Origin: Girardinichthys multiradiatus
Lineage: Eukaryota > Chordata > Actinopteri > Cyprinodontiformes > Goodeidae
Direction: 5' to 3'
Assembly (NCBI RefSeq): GCF_021462225.1
Contig: NC_061795.1
Span: forward strand, 2,557,001 to 2,621,000
DNA: 64,000 nucleotides
The notes beneath the pieces are model-generated. The model was not told the DNA's origin and searched no databases. It worked only from the letters and a program-made list of their open reading frames with translations. The position numbers and the translations under genes were made by a program. Shown here piece by piece: positions 22,780 through 35,941 of the stretch (positions within the stretch are counted from its first letter, which is position 1; each line of letters opens with the position of its first letter).

Positions 22780-23050
22780 AACAACAATAACACAATGTCC
22801 TTTAGGCAGAGAAAACAGGTTTGGCCATAATGGGTGGGAGCACATGATAACACACCAAAACTCCATAACAACACAAACATTTATCAAGCATGGTGGTGGA
22901 CGGGTGATGATTTGGGCTTGTTTTGCAGCCACAGGACCTGAAGCTTGGTGTAGCTTATTTAGGCAGAAATGCAATTAACTCGAGCATCGCAGCAAATGCA
23001 CAACATGACCTAAGAAAGGAATAAGGTTGTTGAAATGACCAATTTTAGAA
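22780..23050 (+). mobile_element. Tc1-like transposase relic, internally deleted
   Basis: The plus strand reads IKHGGGRVMIWACFAATGPE, the conserved block between the first and second catalytic Asp of Tc1 transposases. It is preceded by a RFGHNG-like trace and followed, after a deletion, by CAGCAAATGCACAACATGACC...GGAATAAGGTTGTTGAAATGACC, matching the later part (AATCAAGGTGTTGCAATGGCC in relatives). No ends or intact frame were found. Confidence 0.72.
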
Positions 23051-23339
23051 TTTTGGTCAGCCTAAATAAAATGAAACAGCAAAATTAGTTAAAACCAAAA
23101 TTATTTATAACCCTGGCAGACTTAGATATAAGCTTCCTTTCACTTAACCAACAAATTTGTTACATAAAGACAGACAGATAGTACCACCATCCACAATAAA
23201 TTTACCTAATTATTATTTTTAAAAAGTTTTGAGTTGTTTGTTGTGTAACCATTAAAAGTCCAAAATTGATATGATATTCTTGTCTGTGATGAGTCAACCT
23301 CTAGCATTCTAGAATTGCACCGCTCAAGGTGGCAGAAGG

Positions 23340-23995
23340 CTTGTCCTCTTCAGGTTGGAGAGGAGTTCCTGGCTCAAGTGGGGTAGTTCAAGTATCTAAG
23401 GGTCTTGTTCATGAGTGAGGGAAGAATGGAGCGGGAGATCGACAGACGGATCGGTGCGGCTGCCGCAGTAATGGGGACACTGTGACGGTCCGTTGTGGTT
23501 AAGAGAGAGCTGAGCCGAAAAGCGAAGCTCTCGATTTACCGGTTGGTCTACGTTCCTACCCTCGCCTATGGCCATGACTGAAAGAACGAGATCCCGGATA
23601 CAAGCGGCTGAAATGAGCTTCCTCCGTAGGGTGGCCGGGCACTCCCTTAGAGATAGGGTGAGGAGCTCGGCCATCCAGGAGGGGCTCGGAGTAGAGCTGC
23701 TGCACCTCCACATCGAGAGGAGCCAGTTGAGGTGGCTCGGGCATCTATATCGGATGCCTCCTGAACACCTTCCTCGGGAGGTGTTCCAGTCATGTCCCAC
23801 TGGGAGGAGGCCCAGTGGAAGGCCCAGGACATGCTGGAGGGACTGTGTCTCCCGGCTGGCCTGGGAACGCCTTGGGCTCCCCCCGGAGGAACAGGAGGAG
23901 GTGTCTAGGGAGAGGGACGTCTGGGTGTCTCTGCTGAGTCTGCTGCCCCTGCGACCCGGTCCCGGATAAAGCGGAAGACGACAAGTACGAGTACG
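23340..23995 (+). mobile_element. Rex3 LINE, copy 2, strongly 5' truncated, with 14-bp TSD
   Basis: A 656-bp piece of the Rex3 3' end. It begins at CTTGTCCTCTTCAGGTTGG (equivalent to about 1273 of copy 1) and ends in the same GACGACAAGTACGAGTACG tail. The 14-bp sequence AAGGTGGCAGAAGG flanks it exactly (23326-23339 and 23996-24009). The coding remnant reads FLRRVAGHSLRDRVRSSAIQ, QLRWLGHLYRMPPEHLPREV and RDCVSRLAWERLGL up to the normal stop; TGA and frame changes near 23485-23580 break the upstream part. Confidence 0.95.
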
Positions 23996-25700
23996 AAGGT
24001 GGCAGAAGGTTGGAGTGGCTCTGCTCCTTTTCATTCTAATTACTTCTTTTTAGGAAGTCAAATTCCTCTTGTGGTGGATAAAATATTTTTGTCGGAAAAA
24101 TAATCCTCTCAGGTATCGAATGCTGTGCAGCTGGAAGGATTTTTGCAAACACTTTTGGACTTTTAGACATTTGTTATGCTGCTTCACCATGGCAAGAGGT
24201 GTTTTATTTTACAACCATGAGCAGCTGATTAAGATCTCAAAAGTTCAAAAAACACTTAACAAAACTACAACTCCAAATCCCAGATGAGTTAAAAAGGAGG
24301 TGCCATGGATGTAGAGCAGGAGCAAAGAGAAGAGAGAGAAGGAAGAAGTTAAAACCATCTTTTCCATCGATTATCATGGGCAATGTGAGATCGTTGGGAA
24401 ACAAGTTGGATGAACTCCATGCATTAAAAAGGACCCGGCCAGAGTATCACAGAGACATGGCTGCAGGATCATATCCCAGACTCCAGCGTCTCTCTGCAAG
24501 GCTTTCTGACCATACAAACAGACAGAGATTTAAAGAGAAGCAGCAAACGCAAAGGAGGTGGATTAGCAGTACTTGTAAACAACAGATGGTGCCATCCAGG
24601 ACATGTTACTGTGAAGTGTCATCTCTTCAGTCCATATATTGAAATGTTAGCAGTAGGTTTTCGTCCATATTACCCAGAGAGTTCACCAGTGTTATTTTGG
24701 CAACAATTCACAGTATGTTCCACCATTAGCTGTTGCCAACACTACATGTGATGCCATCAGCTTAGTTGTTGCTAAGTTACAGACACAACACCCCAATGTG
24801 TCTGTGGAATCTGGTGATTTTAACCATGCTTCACTCTCTGCTACACCTCCAATGTTTCAACAGTTTGTCAGCTGCTCTACCAGAGAAAACAAAATGTTGG
24901 ATTTGTTTTATGCAAATGTCAAGGACTCATACATCTCTAAAGCAAGACCTCCTCTAGTCAAATCAGATCATAATCTTGTTTTTCTCTTCTGGAAATATAA
25001 GCCCCTTGTTTAAAGGCAACCATTAATAAAGAGAACTGTGAGAAGATGGTCACAGGAAGTTGAAGAGGCCCTGCGAGGTTGCTTTGAGTGTACAGACTGG
25101 GACGCACTGTGCCAGCCACATGAAGAGGACATCAATGCCATGACTGAGTGTGTAACCCACTATATAAACTTCTGTGTGGATAACACCATCCCCAACAGAA
25201 CAGTGAGATGCTTCCCCAGCAACAAACCCTGGAACCCCAGAGACCTGAAGGACCTGCTTCATGAGAAAACGAGGCTTCAGTGAGAGAGACAGGGAATTAT
25301 TGAGGAGTGTACAAAAGCAACTTAAAGCCAAGATTAGAGCCAGCAATGAGGTGTGCAAGAAGAAGCTGGAGAGCAAGCTCCAGCAAAACAATATCGGAGA
25401 TGTGTATTAAGGGATGAAGAAGATCACGGGCTTCAAGCAGAAGGACGATAGGATCGATGGATGTCTGGACAGAGCCAATGATCTAAATACATTCTTCAAC
25501 AGGTTCAGTTTAGAAACAAGCTCAGCATCCTCTTCGCCTGCTCACAGCCAAACAGACATCCCTCTTTGACCCAAGTCTTCCCTGTCACACCTCAAATGTT
25601 TTCTTCCACATCAGCCTTCTGCTTCTACATGTTTGCCTTCAACCAAATCAGAAGATGTTGATGCTACCTTTGGGGGTGGACAAACCCACTGTGAGGAATC

Positions 25701-26360
25701 ATGTTCTTTGATTTCTCATTTAATAAAATTCCACCTGATTTGCTTTGTCAGAAACTCCAGAAGTCTCAGGTGGAGGCCTCAACAATCTCCTGGATCATAG
25801 ACTACCTGGCAAACAGACCACAGTTTGGGAGACTGGAGAGCTGTGTGTCTAACCAGGTAGTCAGGAGCACAGGAGCACAACAAGGGACGGTACTCTCACC
25901 ATTCCTTTTAACTCAGTACACCTCAGACTTCCAGTACAAGACAGACTCCTGTCATCTGCAGAAATACTCAGATGACTCTGCAATCGTAGGGTGGATCAGA
26001 GATGGACAAGAAGCTGAGTACAGGGAGCTGATGGACCGTTTTGTGGCATGGTGTGGAAACAATCATCTCATCTCGAGCGTGAATAAAACAAAGGAGATGA
26101 TTGTAGATTTTAAGAGAAACAGGAATAGATCAAACACTATGGAAGGAGAAGTGGAGGTGGTGGAGGAGTATAAATACCTCGATGTTCACCTGGACAACAG
26201 ACTGGAGTGGAGATACTACTGTGAAGCCAACTGCAAGAAAGGACAGAGCAGACTGTACTTCTTGAGGAAGCTTTGGTCTTTCGGTGTTTGCAGCAAGATA
26301 CTGCATACCTTCTATAAGCCTGTTGTGAAGCGTGTGATCTCTTCTGCCAGCATCTGCTGA
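25701..26360 (+). pseudogene. Rex1-like reverse transcriptase segment
   Basis: Open frame of 219 residues holding the C-terminal half of the RT. FFDFSFNKIPPDLLCQKL matches the FSSAFNTI.PDLL block; STGAQQGTVLSPFLL is the template-grip motif (usually GTPQG); YSDDSAIVG is the catalytic box, with both Asp residues kept; SVNKTKEMIVDFKR and KYLDVHLDNRLEW follow. It ends at TGA 26358-26360, shortly before the hAT insertion. The upstream polymerase blocks ([10 protein letters not shown] type) are deleted, so it cannot act as a polymerase. Confidence 0.85.
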
Positions 26361-26381
26361 GGTAGCAGCATCAGAGCCAGG

Positions 26382-27183
26382 CAGTATTGGGAGTGACGGC
26401 ATTACAAAATAAAGGCGTTAGTAACTGCGTTACTTTTTTGGTAACGGAGTAATCTAACTAATTATTTTTCTCATATCCGTAATGCCGTTATGATGTCTAC
26501 AATATAACGCGACGCGTTACTACAACTCAATAAGCAGGGTTTAATAAGAGCACAGTCTGCTGCTGTGGAGAGATATGCCTTCTCCTGCAGCTGCAGTGAG
26601 TGTTTTTCAAATCTCTTCAAGGAAAAAGCAGGAGGTGGGGGAGGGGGGGAGGGGGGCACGGACAAACAGCGGCATATGTGACGCTGATTGGCTGAGAAGG
26701 CATCATGTAGGTGGGTTTTCACCACACAGAGTAAACCAACAGCAAAGACAAACATGACAATGTAGCGGAGTCTTGTAAATTCAAAGACAGAGTTTGAAAG
26801 CAACATTGCTGAAGTTAAAGGCAAAAATGTGCATGTGATTTCCAAGTTATGTCCGGGAACAAAGAAATTATCCACGTCCGTGACCAGCAACTCCACCCTT
26901 ATGAAGCTACTCACATCATCTCACCCTTCCACAACACTTGTGGCTACCAAATGCGGGCAGCACGGTCTCGGGCATTCCTACACCGTATAAAAAGAATAGG
27001 CTAGATTGTTCTGGTCAGCAACTTGTAACATTATTTTAGATTCTAAAAAGTAACTGAATAGTTACTTTGCCTAGTAACTAGTTATTTGATAGTACAGTAA
27101 CTGAGTTAATAACTCAGTAACTTTGGAAGAAGTAATTAGTAACTATAACTAGTTACTTTTTTAAACTACTGTTCCCAATACTG
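26382..27183. mobile_element. Non-autonomous hAT transposon, 802 bp, perfect 8-bp TSD
   Basis: The ends CAGTATTGGGAGTGACG and (reverse complement) CAGTATTGGGAACAGTA form the inverted repeat, with long TAACTAGTTACT-like subterminal arrays on both sides. GAGCCAGG flanks it at 26374-26381 and 27184-27191. The interior keeps a trace of a hAT transposase N-terminus: around 26830-26950 the plus strand reads KLCPGTKKLSTSVTSNST and LMKLLTSSHPSTTLVA, like a BED zinc finger (C..K...H). It is therefore an internal-deletion derivative of an autonomous hAT. Confidence 0.93.
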
Positions 27184-27504
27184 GAGCCAGGGACTTAAAA
27201 AAGCTCAACAAGCTGATAAAGAAGGCTGGCTCGGTTCTGAAGACTCCTCTGGAACCTCTGGAAATCATTGTGCAAAGGATTCTTCATAAAATGAAGAACA
27301 TTATGGAGAACCCTGAGGATCCTCTTCAAGAAACTGTCCTACAACAACAGTGTCTTCAGTCAGAGGCTCCTTCAAATCTGCTGTAAAACTGACCGCTACA
27401 GGAGATCCTTCCTGCCCACAGCCATCAGCATCTACAACGGCACTTTGAAGAAACCTGCATAATATGAGCTACATTTATTTTCCCTTTGGGTTTAATAAAA
27501 TATT

Positions 27505-27530
27505 TTTAAATTAAATTAAATTAAATTAAA
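27505..27530. repeat. (TTAAA)n tail of the Rex1-like LINE
   Basis: Five TTAAA units directly after the LINE 3' UTR; short tandem units at the 3' end are typical for this LINE group. Confidence 0.88.
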
Positions 27531-27863
27531 TGGAACATGCACTGTAATCCCGTCTCAACTTAGGCCGCCCCACCTGTTAATCAGCAAGGTGCAGACCCCT
27601 TGCACCATGCCCATTGTATTTGCATACCGTCTGCAAGTATGTTTTTTGCCTATTTAGAGATGTGAAAATATATTCAAAATTGTGTTGGAACTATGGTGTA
27701 AAATTCATCTAAATGCCTTCAGTCTGGAAAAGTTGCTGTGATCCTTTTAACAAAACATTTAGTTTCAAATCATGCTGGCATTGTACAGCAACAGGTAAAT
27801 ATGGTCCTATTGTGTTAAAATGAATTCTTGACTGATTTTTGAACCAGTGAAGGAGACACTCAC

Positions 27864-27903
27864 GTGTTTAGAGAGGTTGTCACTCTTGCAGTCCAAATCA
27901 TAC
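27864..27903 (-). CDS. cpne8: Copine exon, calcium-binding loop 3 of C2A
   Basis: A 40-nt micro-sized exon on the minus strand with a TTTCGCAG acceptor and a GTGAGTGT donor. Its first base completes the Leu codon begun in the previous exon, and it then reads YDLDCKSDNLSKH and ends in phase 0. The Asp pair in YDLD matches the D-x-D calcium ligands of C2 loop 3, and NLSKH is the typical copine spacer before DFLGQ. Cys replaces the Ser usual in copines (DVDSKS), and Leu the usual Val; both are mild changes. The exon is too short to be found by ORF searches and was recognised by its phase and splice sites. Confidence 0.9.
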
Positions 27904-30900
27904 CTGCGAAATAGAGGAAAAAGATAACACATGAGAAGTGAGGCTGCAACTGAAAGATCTGAACTGTAGATCATAAGGCTCCCAAAACACAGGCTTTAAA
28001 TGCTCATCGCCTAGCAGAAATGCAGGCCATGTTTTCATTTATTACTGAAAGAGCCAGCACTAAATGCTTTTCTGAGCCATTTTTTTCAGCAGGGTGTATC
28101 AACGTTATGGATGTGTGGCAGCTTATTAGCAGAAAAGGATCAAGTGAGCACTGTTACTTTTTCTGAAGATTCTGGTGTACATTAATGCAGTAGGTGAGCT
28201 TAATGAAAGTTAATTGGTAAGGGAGGAAGATCATGATTAGTCAGTAAAATAGTCTATCTGGGCGAAACGCTTTTCATCCCAGGATTATGAAACAATTGCA
28301 GTCTTGGCTTTAAGGGAACAACTTAAAACAGAGGGACGGATACATAATACAGTTCACGCTACGGCAACAACAGTTAGCTCTAGCAAAGTCAGTACCCAGA
28401 CCTTTAAGACTATAGAGTGTGTTATTTGTTAGCATAAAGTTTCTCAGGTCCTCTGTGAGGAAATAACATCTGCTGATTTCCATGGTCCACAATTAGTAAA
28501 CCTCTCTGAGCTCATGCTGCTGTATGTTTCCCCACAATAATCAGCTGCAGCAACAACTAGTTTTTTTTCTGTCAAAGCCAAATAAACAAGCAAATATATA
28601 GCAGTATTTCATTGTCCATTCCAACCACCACATTTACATGTAGCACTAGCTTAAAGTGACCACCTGTAGACAGACCATAGTGGTGTGACACATGGTATGC
28701 TCAGAATCATGTTTTGACAGCTACATAGAACAGTCCCAATCAAAACACAAACTTCAATGTGTGGAAAATTGAGACTTTCAGCTGCTTCCATTCACTGCTG
28801 CCATGTTTTACACAATCGCTGTACAGCTAATGTGAGGTATCTTGGTGACTCAATTTTTTGGAGCCTCAAAACGCATTAAATAACTTCGGAAACAAATATA
28901 AAATAAAAACCCATTTTAAAAATTCAATTAAAAAATGTATTCACAGAAATACCAGCATGATCTGCAATGAACAGTTTATAGTAGTAATTATTTCTATTTG
29001 GAGTGTATCTTGCCACAGTTTGGAAAAGAACAAAACCATATACATGTCTGAGAAATACTGTAATGCCCCACTAATAATGGATAATATTACAAAAACATTG
29101 GCCCCATTCAACCTTTACAAACCTGAGGGAGAAAAGCAGTAGAGTAAATATAGCATCATTTCCCTTTATTTAGTCTTTCATTAAAGCATTTCTTGAATTG
29201 TATTTTTGATTACTTTCAAAATGTAGATTGCATGTTGCTTGCTAGTTTTTGTAGTTTGTCATACCTTCTCTGTCTGTCTTCAGCCTTTTTCTGTTGTCTG
29301 GCCTCACTATTTGCACCCGTTCCGCGTTCCCCAAATAGTGTAATACGTATTCAGAACATATAATCTGTGCCATGCCATGCCATCCCATCTGCTAATACAA
29401 GCTTGTTTCTGTTGGATCCAGTCTATTTCCTCTGTTGCTGCTTTGCTTTTTTGAATTACAGTTTACATTTTACATTTTTCTTTTTGGACTCACATTTACT
29501 TTACTTGCGTAGACTTTAAAGTCACATTTAAGTTTGTCTGCTTTTGTCACCTTTGTAATTTCCTTCCCAACTTCCACCTGAAGGTGACATGCATTTTAAC
29601 TGGTAGACTGCAGGACCATTATTTCCAACCATCTTGATTTTGAGTCACATTTTCCAGGATATGTTCAGCTGATTTGGAAAACAATAGGAGCTTGTTTAGC
29701 ATGTTGATCATTGATCGTAGCAACTCCATGTAATGACAATGTGCATTAACATTTTAAACATTACAATAAACATGTAAGGAGAGCAACATCATCTTAGAAA
29801 CCTAGAATATGTTAAGCCATATTTAGCTGTACTTACCTTTAGACACAACCTTGGGAATACTTAAAACTTAAGACAGTTGCTAAATATTTTACATGGTCCT
29901 TCATCTATGATGAGTTTGTACAAATGATTTATAAGTGCTGCACTCTGGGAGTACTTTAGCATTTTGACTTTACCTTCATACATTTGCTGATGCATGGTGG
30001 AAAAAAAGAACTGATGCCGAGGAAGCAGAGATATTTTTAATTCAGTGCGCTCCTCTTCTAAAAGCAGGTGTGCACATTATTCATAATGGAGCTGTACCAC
30101 CTGGACAGATATTTAGGTGGATTAAGCAAGTAGTGGCTTGAGCTAAGGTCTGAGCATATTGGGAGTGTATCAGGTGTCTTAGCTCCCCCTCTGGTATGAA
30201 AATATTACCAAGCTACAACATTGCAATTTTTTTCTGTTAGGAATGAAACAAATATAGGTTTTAATGATGAACATGGTAAAATTTTCCTAAAGTTAGTATT
30301 AATGTTTAATATGAAATTTCTATTAAATTATCTTTATTCCATGATGGTGCTCTGTTTTTCTTTTCATATCTATCAATTGCAGTATCTCAGAAGCTTCACA
30401 GATGCGAGCAGAACCCAGTGGACATAAAGCAGGAAAAAGGCCACATAGGAACCTGGCTTTAATATAGACCCTATAAATCTGGAAAAAGGGTATTTTGAGC
30501 AAATTTTTGTCCTGGCTACATGCAAAGGGAAATAACACACATACTCCCCTGCCTCCTGCTGGCTATCAGCTTATGCTAAGTAAACTTTTAGCCAGATACT
30601 TGCTGGCTTTAGTGTTTTGGTTTGTCTATAATAGTTCACAGTAACAGCTTTTGCTATGCATACTGCATTATGAGTTTTAAATGACACATTTTAAAGCTTA
30701 GTAAAACACTGGCAGTATGCTTCCTTCTTGTAAAAACACAACTGAGTGCAATGCGTCCATGACATCATTTAGTAAAGGGCAGCTGTCAAATTTGTTTCTT
30801 ATTTTAACCAATGCTTGTAAAATCTCTGAAAAATATATTTTTCCTGGGTTTAATAAAGACGTAATAAAGACGCAAGCATTAAACCTTTTTACAAAAAAGT

Positions 30901-31983
30901 GGAAAGACCTTATAAAATAAAAAACTCTATCAATATTTCAATAAATAATATAATACACATACAAAATAAATGTGGAACTCATTGATTAAATTTCAAATTC
31001 GTTACATGTTTAAAGCATATATATAATAGCTTTTAATTATTTCAAAATCTTGTTTTGATGCCAAAAGTTTAATTTATTGTATCCGTCAGTCTTAACCAAC
31101 CAGGTCAGTCGGCTGGGCTAACACTGTTATAGACAGAGGTGATTGGTCTGCAGTGGACCTTCTGTGCAGGTTAACCAATCCAATATTAGGGTCTGTCTGA
31201 TGAGCCATAATGAGAGCTTAAATTATTTTATGTTGAACTGTGGAACAGCAAATATAAAATAACTAAACAAATACTGAAATAGTTCTGATTTTAATATGTA
31301 ATGAATTCAAGTTTTAATTAAATGACATACAAAATCATTACTTGGAAGCACATTTTATAAACTCTTGATACATTATATACAGATCGATTTATCTATTTAT
31401 CTACTGTATCAACTAAACAGTTTGTCAAAATGTGGCAATTTTGCAATACAATACGAGAGCAAACATAAATTTGCTCATTTTAATTCTCAGCACTTGTTGG
31501 ATTCCTTATAATTCCAGTAGTGGAAGCAACATCTTCTGCACAAAAGCCTCTTGATTCAAGCATGTGTTAATTTTACTGAATATCTCAGTCTTAACAAATG
31601 TAAAGGCAAATGTTGCAAATCTAGAAGGTATTCCATTGTTTTATGTATGGATTTCAGACTTTTCAATTTATTTATACAGATAATAACACTAAGGAACAAG
31701 ATCTCACTCTCAAGATTCAATTGTAGACATAAAAACAGATAATTCTATTACAAATAATACTTATCATCATAATGATGTTGGTAATAAAATTCATGCTGTA
31801 GGAACACTAATTTTCTGCATGCTTAGTGCAATTACTTCATCATGTCATATCAGTTTTGGCATATTTTTAATTAAGGAGGGTTAATTATTGTATCATTTAT
31901 TGTTATGATTGGATCATGGTAAACTGAAAACAGAGCAAATCTAACAACTCTCATTATGAAGATATGATTGAAAATTATTGATG
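27904..31983. other. Long unannotatable intron stretch upstream of exon 27864-27903
   Basis: About 4.1 kb of AT-rich DNA, the longest stretch in the window without a recognised mobile element. The frames (e.g. 28858-29142, 30717-30920) have no domain. A slightly GC-richer patch at about 31090-31210 may be worth a conservation test. Confidence 0.6.
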
Positions 31984-31985
31984 TA

Positions 31986-33563
<1,578 letters not shown>

Positions 33564-33565
33564 TA

Positions 33566-34009
33566 TGCTGTTTAGTGGTAGCTGAACTTCTTAAGGTTAG
33601 TAGTGTACTAAAGTAGCGTATTGCATTGAGGAATTTGTTTAATAGTTTTTATCATCATTTTATCATTTCCACAGTGAAGATCCATATTACCCATCTAATT
33701 TCTAACACATTTTATCAAAGCTGTGTTACCGTAACTCTGATAATTTTGCACATAATAATTTTTATACATAATTTTCAAATCTTTACATCCCTATTTTGTG
33801 CCCATGGTACATGCAGCTAATCAGGTAAAAGTCATTCAAAATAAGTCTCCAAATTGACCTAGCTTACTTTTCTAGTGCTTGTCCAGACCAAACAGGCAGG
33901 ACCATTCATCCAAAACCACAAGTAGCTGCTATGCCACACAGACCATATAATCCCCTTACCTCTCCAAAGAGCAATTTATCAAGCTTTATTTGCTTGCAGT
34001 GACACGGTA
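33566..34009. other. Intronic DNA without recognised features
   Basis: AT-rich spacer between the IR/DR Tc1 element and the CpG-richer block. Nothing recognised. Confidence 0.6.
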
Positions 34010-34735
34010 CTTTTAGTGTGTCAGGTGTGCTTCAATGCACGTGTGCGGTGTACGAGGCAGCGCGCAGCGGACTGTGTAAATGGGAGAGCCTCCGCAGACA
34101 GCATGCCACATCCGATAAGGCGCCTGCTGACAAAAGTGAGGGGATGCTGTGTGTCACGGCAGGATGGACCAGAAAGCTCGGCTACAGTGCTGCTTAATGT
34201 AATTCCATAAGAGTAAAGGAAGCACACCGCTGTTCCGCAATGTGCTGCCAGCTAAATGCACAGGTGCGCTTCATGTTCTATTCGCCCCCTGCCTCTGTCA
34301 CTCCCAAATGTTCATGAATGGTTCATTTCATTTTATTTAATAATGACGGAGAAAAAGGTGAAGCGAGTAAAAACAAATCAACATGAAACCTATGTATGTA
34401 TGATTTGGCTGCACATGTTTGCCCACACGCACATACACACAAGTTTTTGCTGGACGAGATATCCGGCGGCACCTTGTGACTTCACATTAACCATGTGTGA
34501 CTGGGTGTGTGTGCTTATGTAGATGACATCACTCTGCATCGCCACTGAGCCAGACAGGATTTCTCTTGGTTCTGCGCAGTTTGTCTCGCTGAGGGAGCGG
34601 GCCGCTCAGAGCTCCGTTTGAACGGAGCGATGATGACTAATGATGGTACACAAACAAAACGGGGCCAGGGAGGCGGGCAAACAACAAACCACAGCACCTT
34701 GGCACTTGAGCGTGACCTCATAAAGCTTTCATACT
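34010..34735. other. CpG-richer block, possible regulatory DNA
   Basis: Two GC- and CpG-richer patches, 34030-34300 (CGAGGCAGCGCGCAGCGG) and 34530-34720 (GAGGGAGCGGGCCGCTCAGA, AACGGAGCGATGATG), in an AT-rich intron. There are no clear splice sites in a coding frame and no known repeat. An intronic enhancer or alternative promoter is possible but only an inference. Confidence 0.4.
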
Positions 34736-35562
34736 GATTGATACAAGATATTGCACAATTAGCAGACTATATATTCAGTGATGACACTACATTAGAGAGG
34801 GGATAAAAAGGATTTTCTATGCTATTTCAGTGTGATATTTGTAAAAAGCAGTTAATGTCAAATTCACTGATAGGACTCTTTCATCTAGACTAGAGTATAT
34901 TCTTTATACTCTGCTCTGTCCCAGTTAAAACGGACTGAACTGTCTCCACCAACTTCCCCTCTAAACATAGACATGCTTATTTACTTTTATCCACCTGGCA
35001 CCAAACCTATAGTCTCCACTACAGCTTCTCACACTCCTATAACCCTGCAGATATTTACTCAATTTTAACAGTCTACCTCTTCAGACTCTAATGGATGTTG
35101 AACTGCTACGTTTTGTATGCTCCCCTTACTTTCTTATGCAGATCCCTTCTTCCGAAGTCCTCAGCCTAGTTATTACAATGTGAAACCCCATTAATATGTG
35201 TTTCATTTCCATCGATAGGCCTCATTGTACTTGTTTCTGATTATGTTTATTTGTAGCTGGTAATTTGGGTGATACACTTTATAGTAATGAAGGAAGATAT
35301 TCGGTCTCCATTGTGTTGCCTTTTATGCATACATCTCAGATAACAGCCATCAGTTCTACTGGACTATTACGCCTAGTAGCTGCTAATGCATGATTACATG
35401 AGGTTTAAACATTTTAAACATACTATTCATACTTGTTTTTGGCAAGAAATGAAGGTTATTAGTTTAAAAAAGACCCTTATGAATGTTGAATGACTTAATT
35501 ATGATGCTATTGATTATTTAACATTAAAGGTGTTATGTATGAATGCATTTAATTAAGCATTG
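34736..35562. other. Intronic DNA without recognised features
   Basis: AT-rich spacer; no exon, repeat or motif recognised. Confidence 0.6.
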
Positions 35563-35570
35563 TAATGACA

Positions 35571-35933
35571 TCAATTAGTGATGCCCGACATATCGGCATT
35601 AACACCAATACCAGCACCATAAGTAAAATTGGGACAATATTAATAACCAATATTTGTTCCTATCTTGTTGTTCTGTATGTGTTTCAGAAGGGGGAGGGGA
35701 GGGGGTTTGCTATGTGCTATTTTAATGGTCATGTGACAGTGATAGTGATGCACTGCAGTATTGTGGGGTGTTTACCTGAAGCAGAGAAGCAATGTCAGCT
35801 ACGTGTTTTTTTTTACTTTTTGAAAGGGGTAAGTAAATAAATATATCATTAATATATCGTTTATTATCGGCCATAACAGCAATATCATTATTGTATATTG
35901 GTATCAGCCCACATTTTCATATAGGTGTATCCC
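35571..35933. mobile_element. hAT-like MITE of the GATGCACCGATA type
   Basis: The left part TAGTGATGCCCGACATATCGG and the right part (reverse complement) TAGGGATACACCTATATGAA form diverged inverted ends; inner ATCGGCATTAACACC and GATATTGCTGTTATGGCCGAT are also related. TAATGACA occurs at 35563-35570 and 35934-35941, a possible 8-bp duplication, although the left TIR begins five bases further in. No transposase. Confidence 0.6.
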
Positions 35934-35941
35934 TAATGACA

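Larger units (their letters stand above)
24303..27531 (+). mobile_element. Rex1-like (CR1/L2 group) LINE, split by a hAT element
   Basis: LINE of about 2.4 kb after removal of the 802-bp insert. The endonuclease start (MGNVRSLGNKLDELHAL at 24376) and later pieces (VESGDFNHASL, KARPPLVKSDHNLVF) are broken by stops. A connecting region (WSQEVEEALRGCFECTDWD, NKPWNPRDLKDLLHEKTR) follows. There is a deletion before the RT at 25701. The 3' end after the hAT reads KKLNKLIKKAGSVLKTPLE and closes in (TTAAA)n at 27505-27530. The spacing and motifs (SRLYFLRKL, then AGSVL) fit Rex1; I have less certainty about the name than for Rex3. Confidence 0.8.

Noticed and set aside
26471..26914. 147-codon minus-strand frame in the hAT element
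   Set aside because: No domain or repeat-family protein match; the BED-finger trace is on the plus strand.
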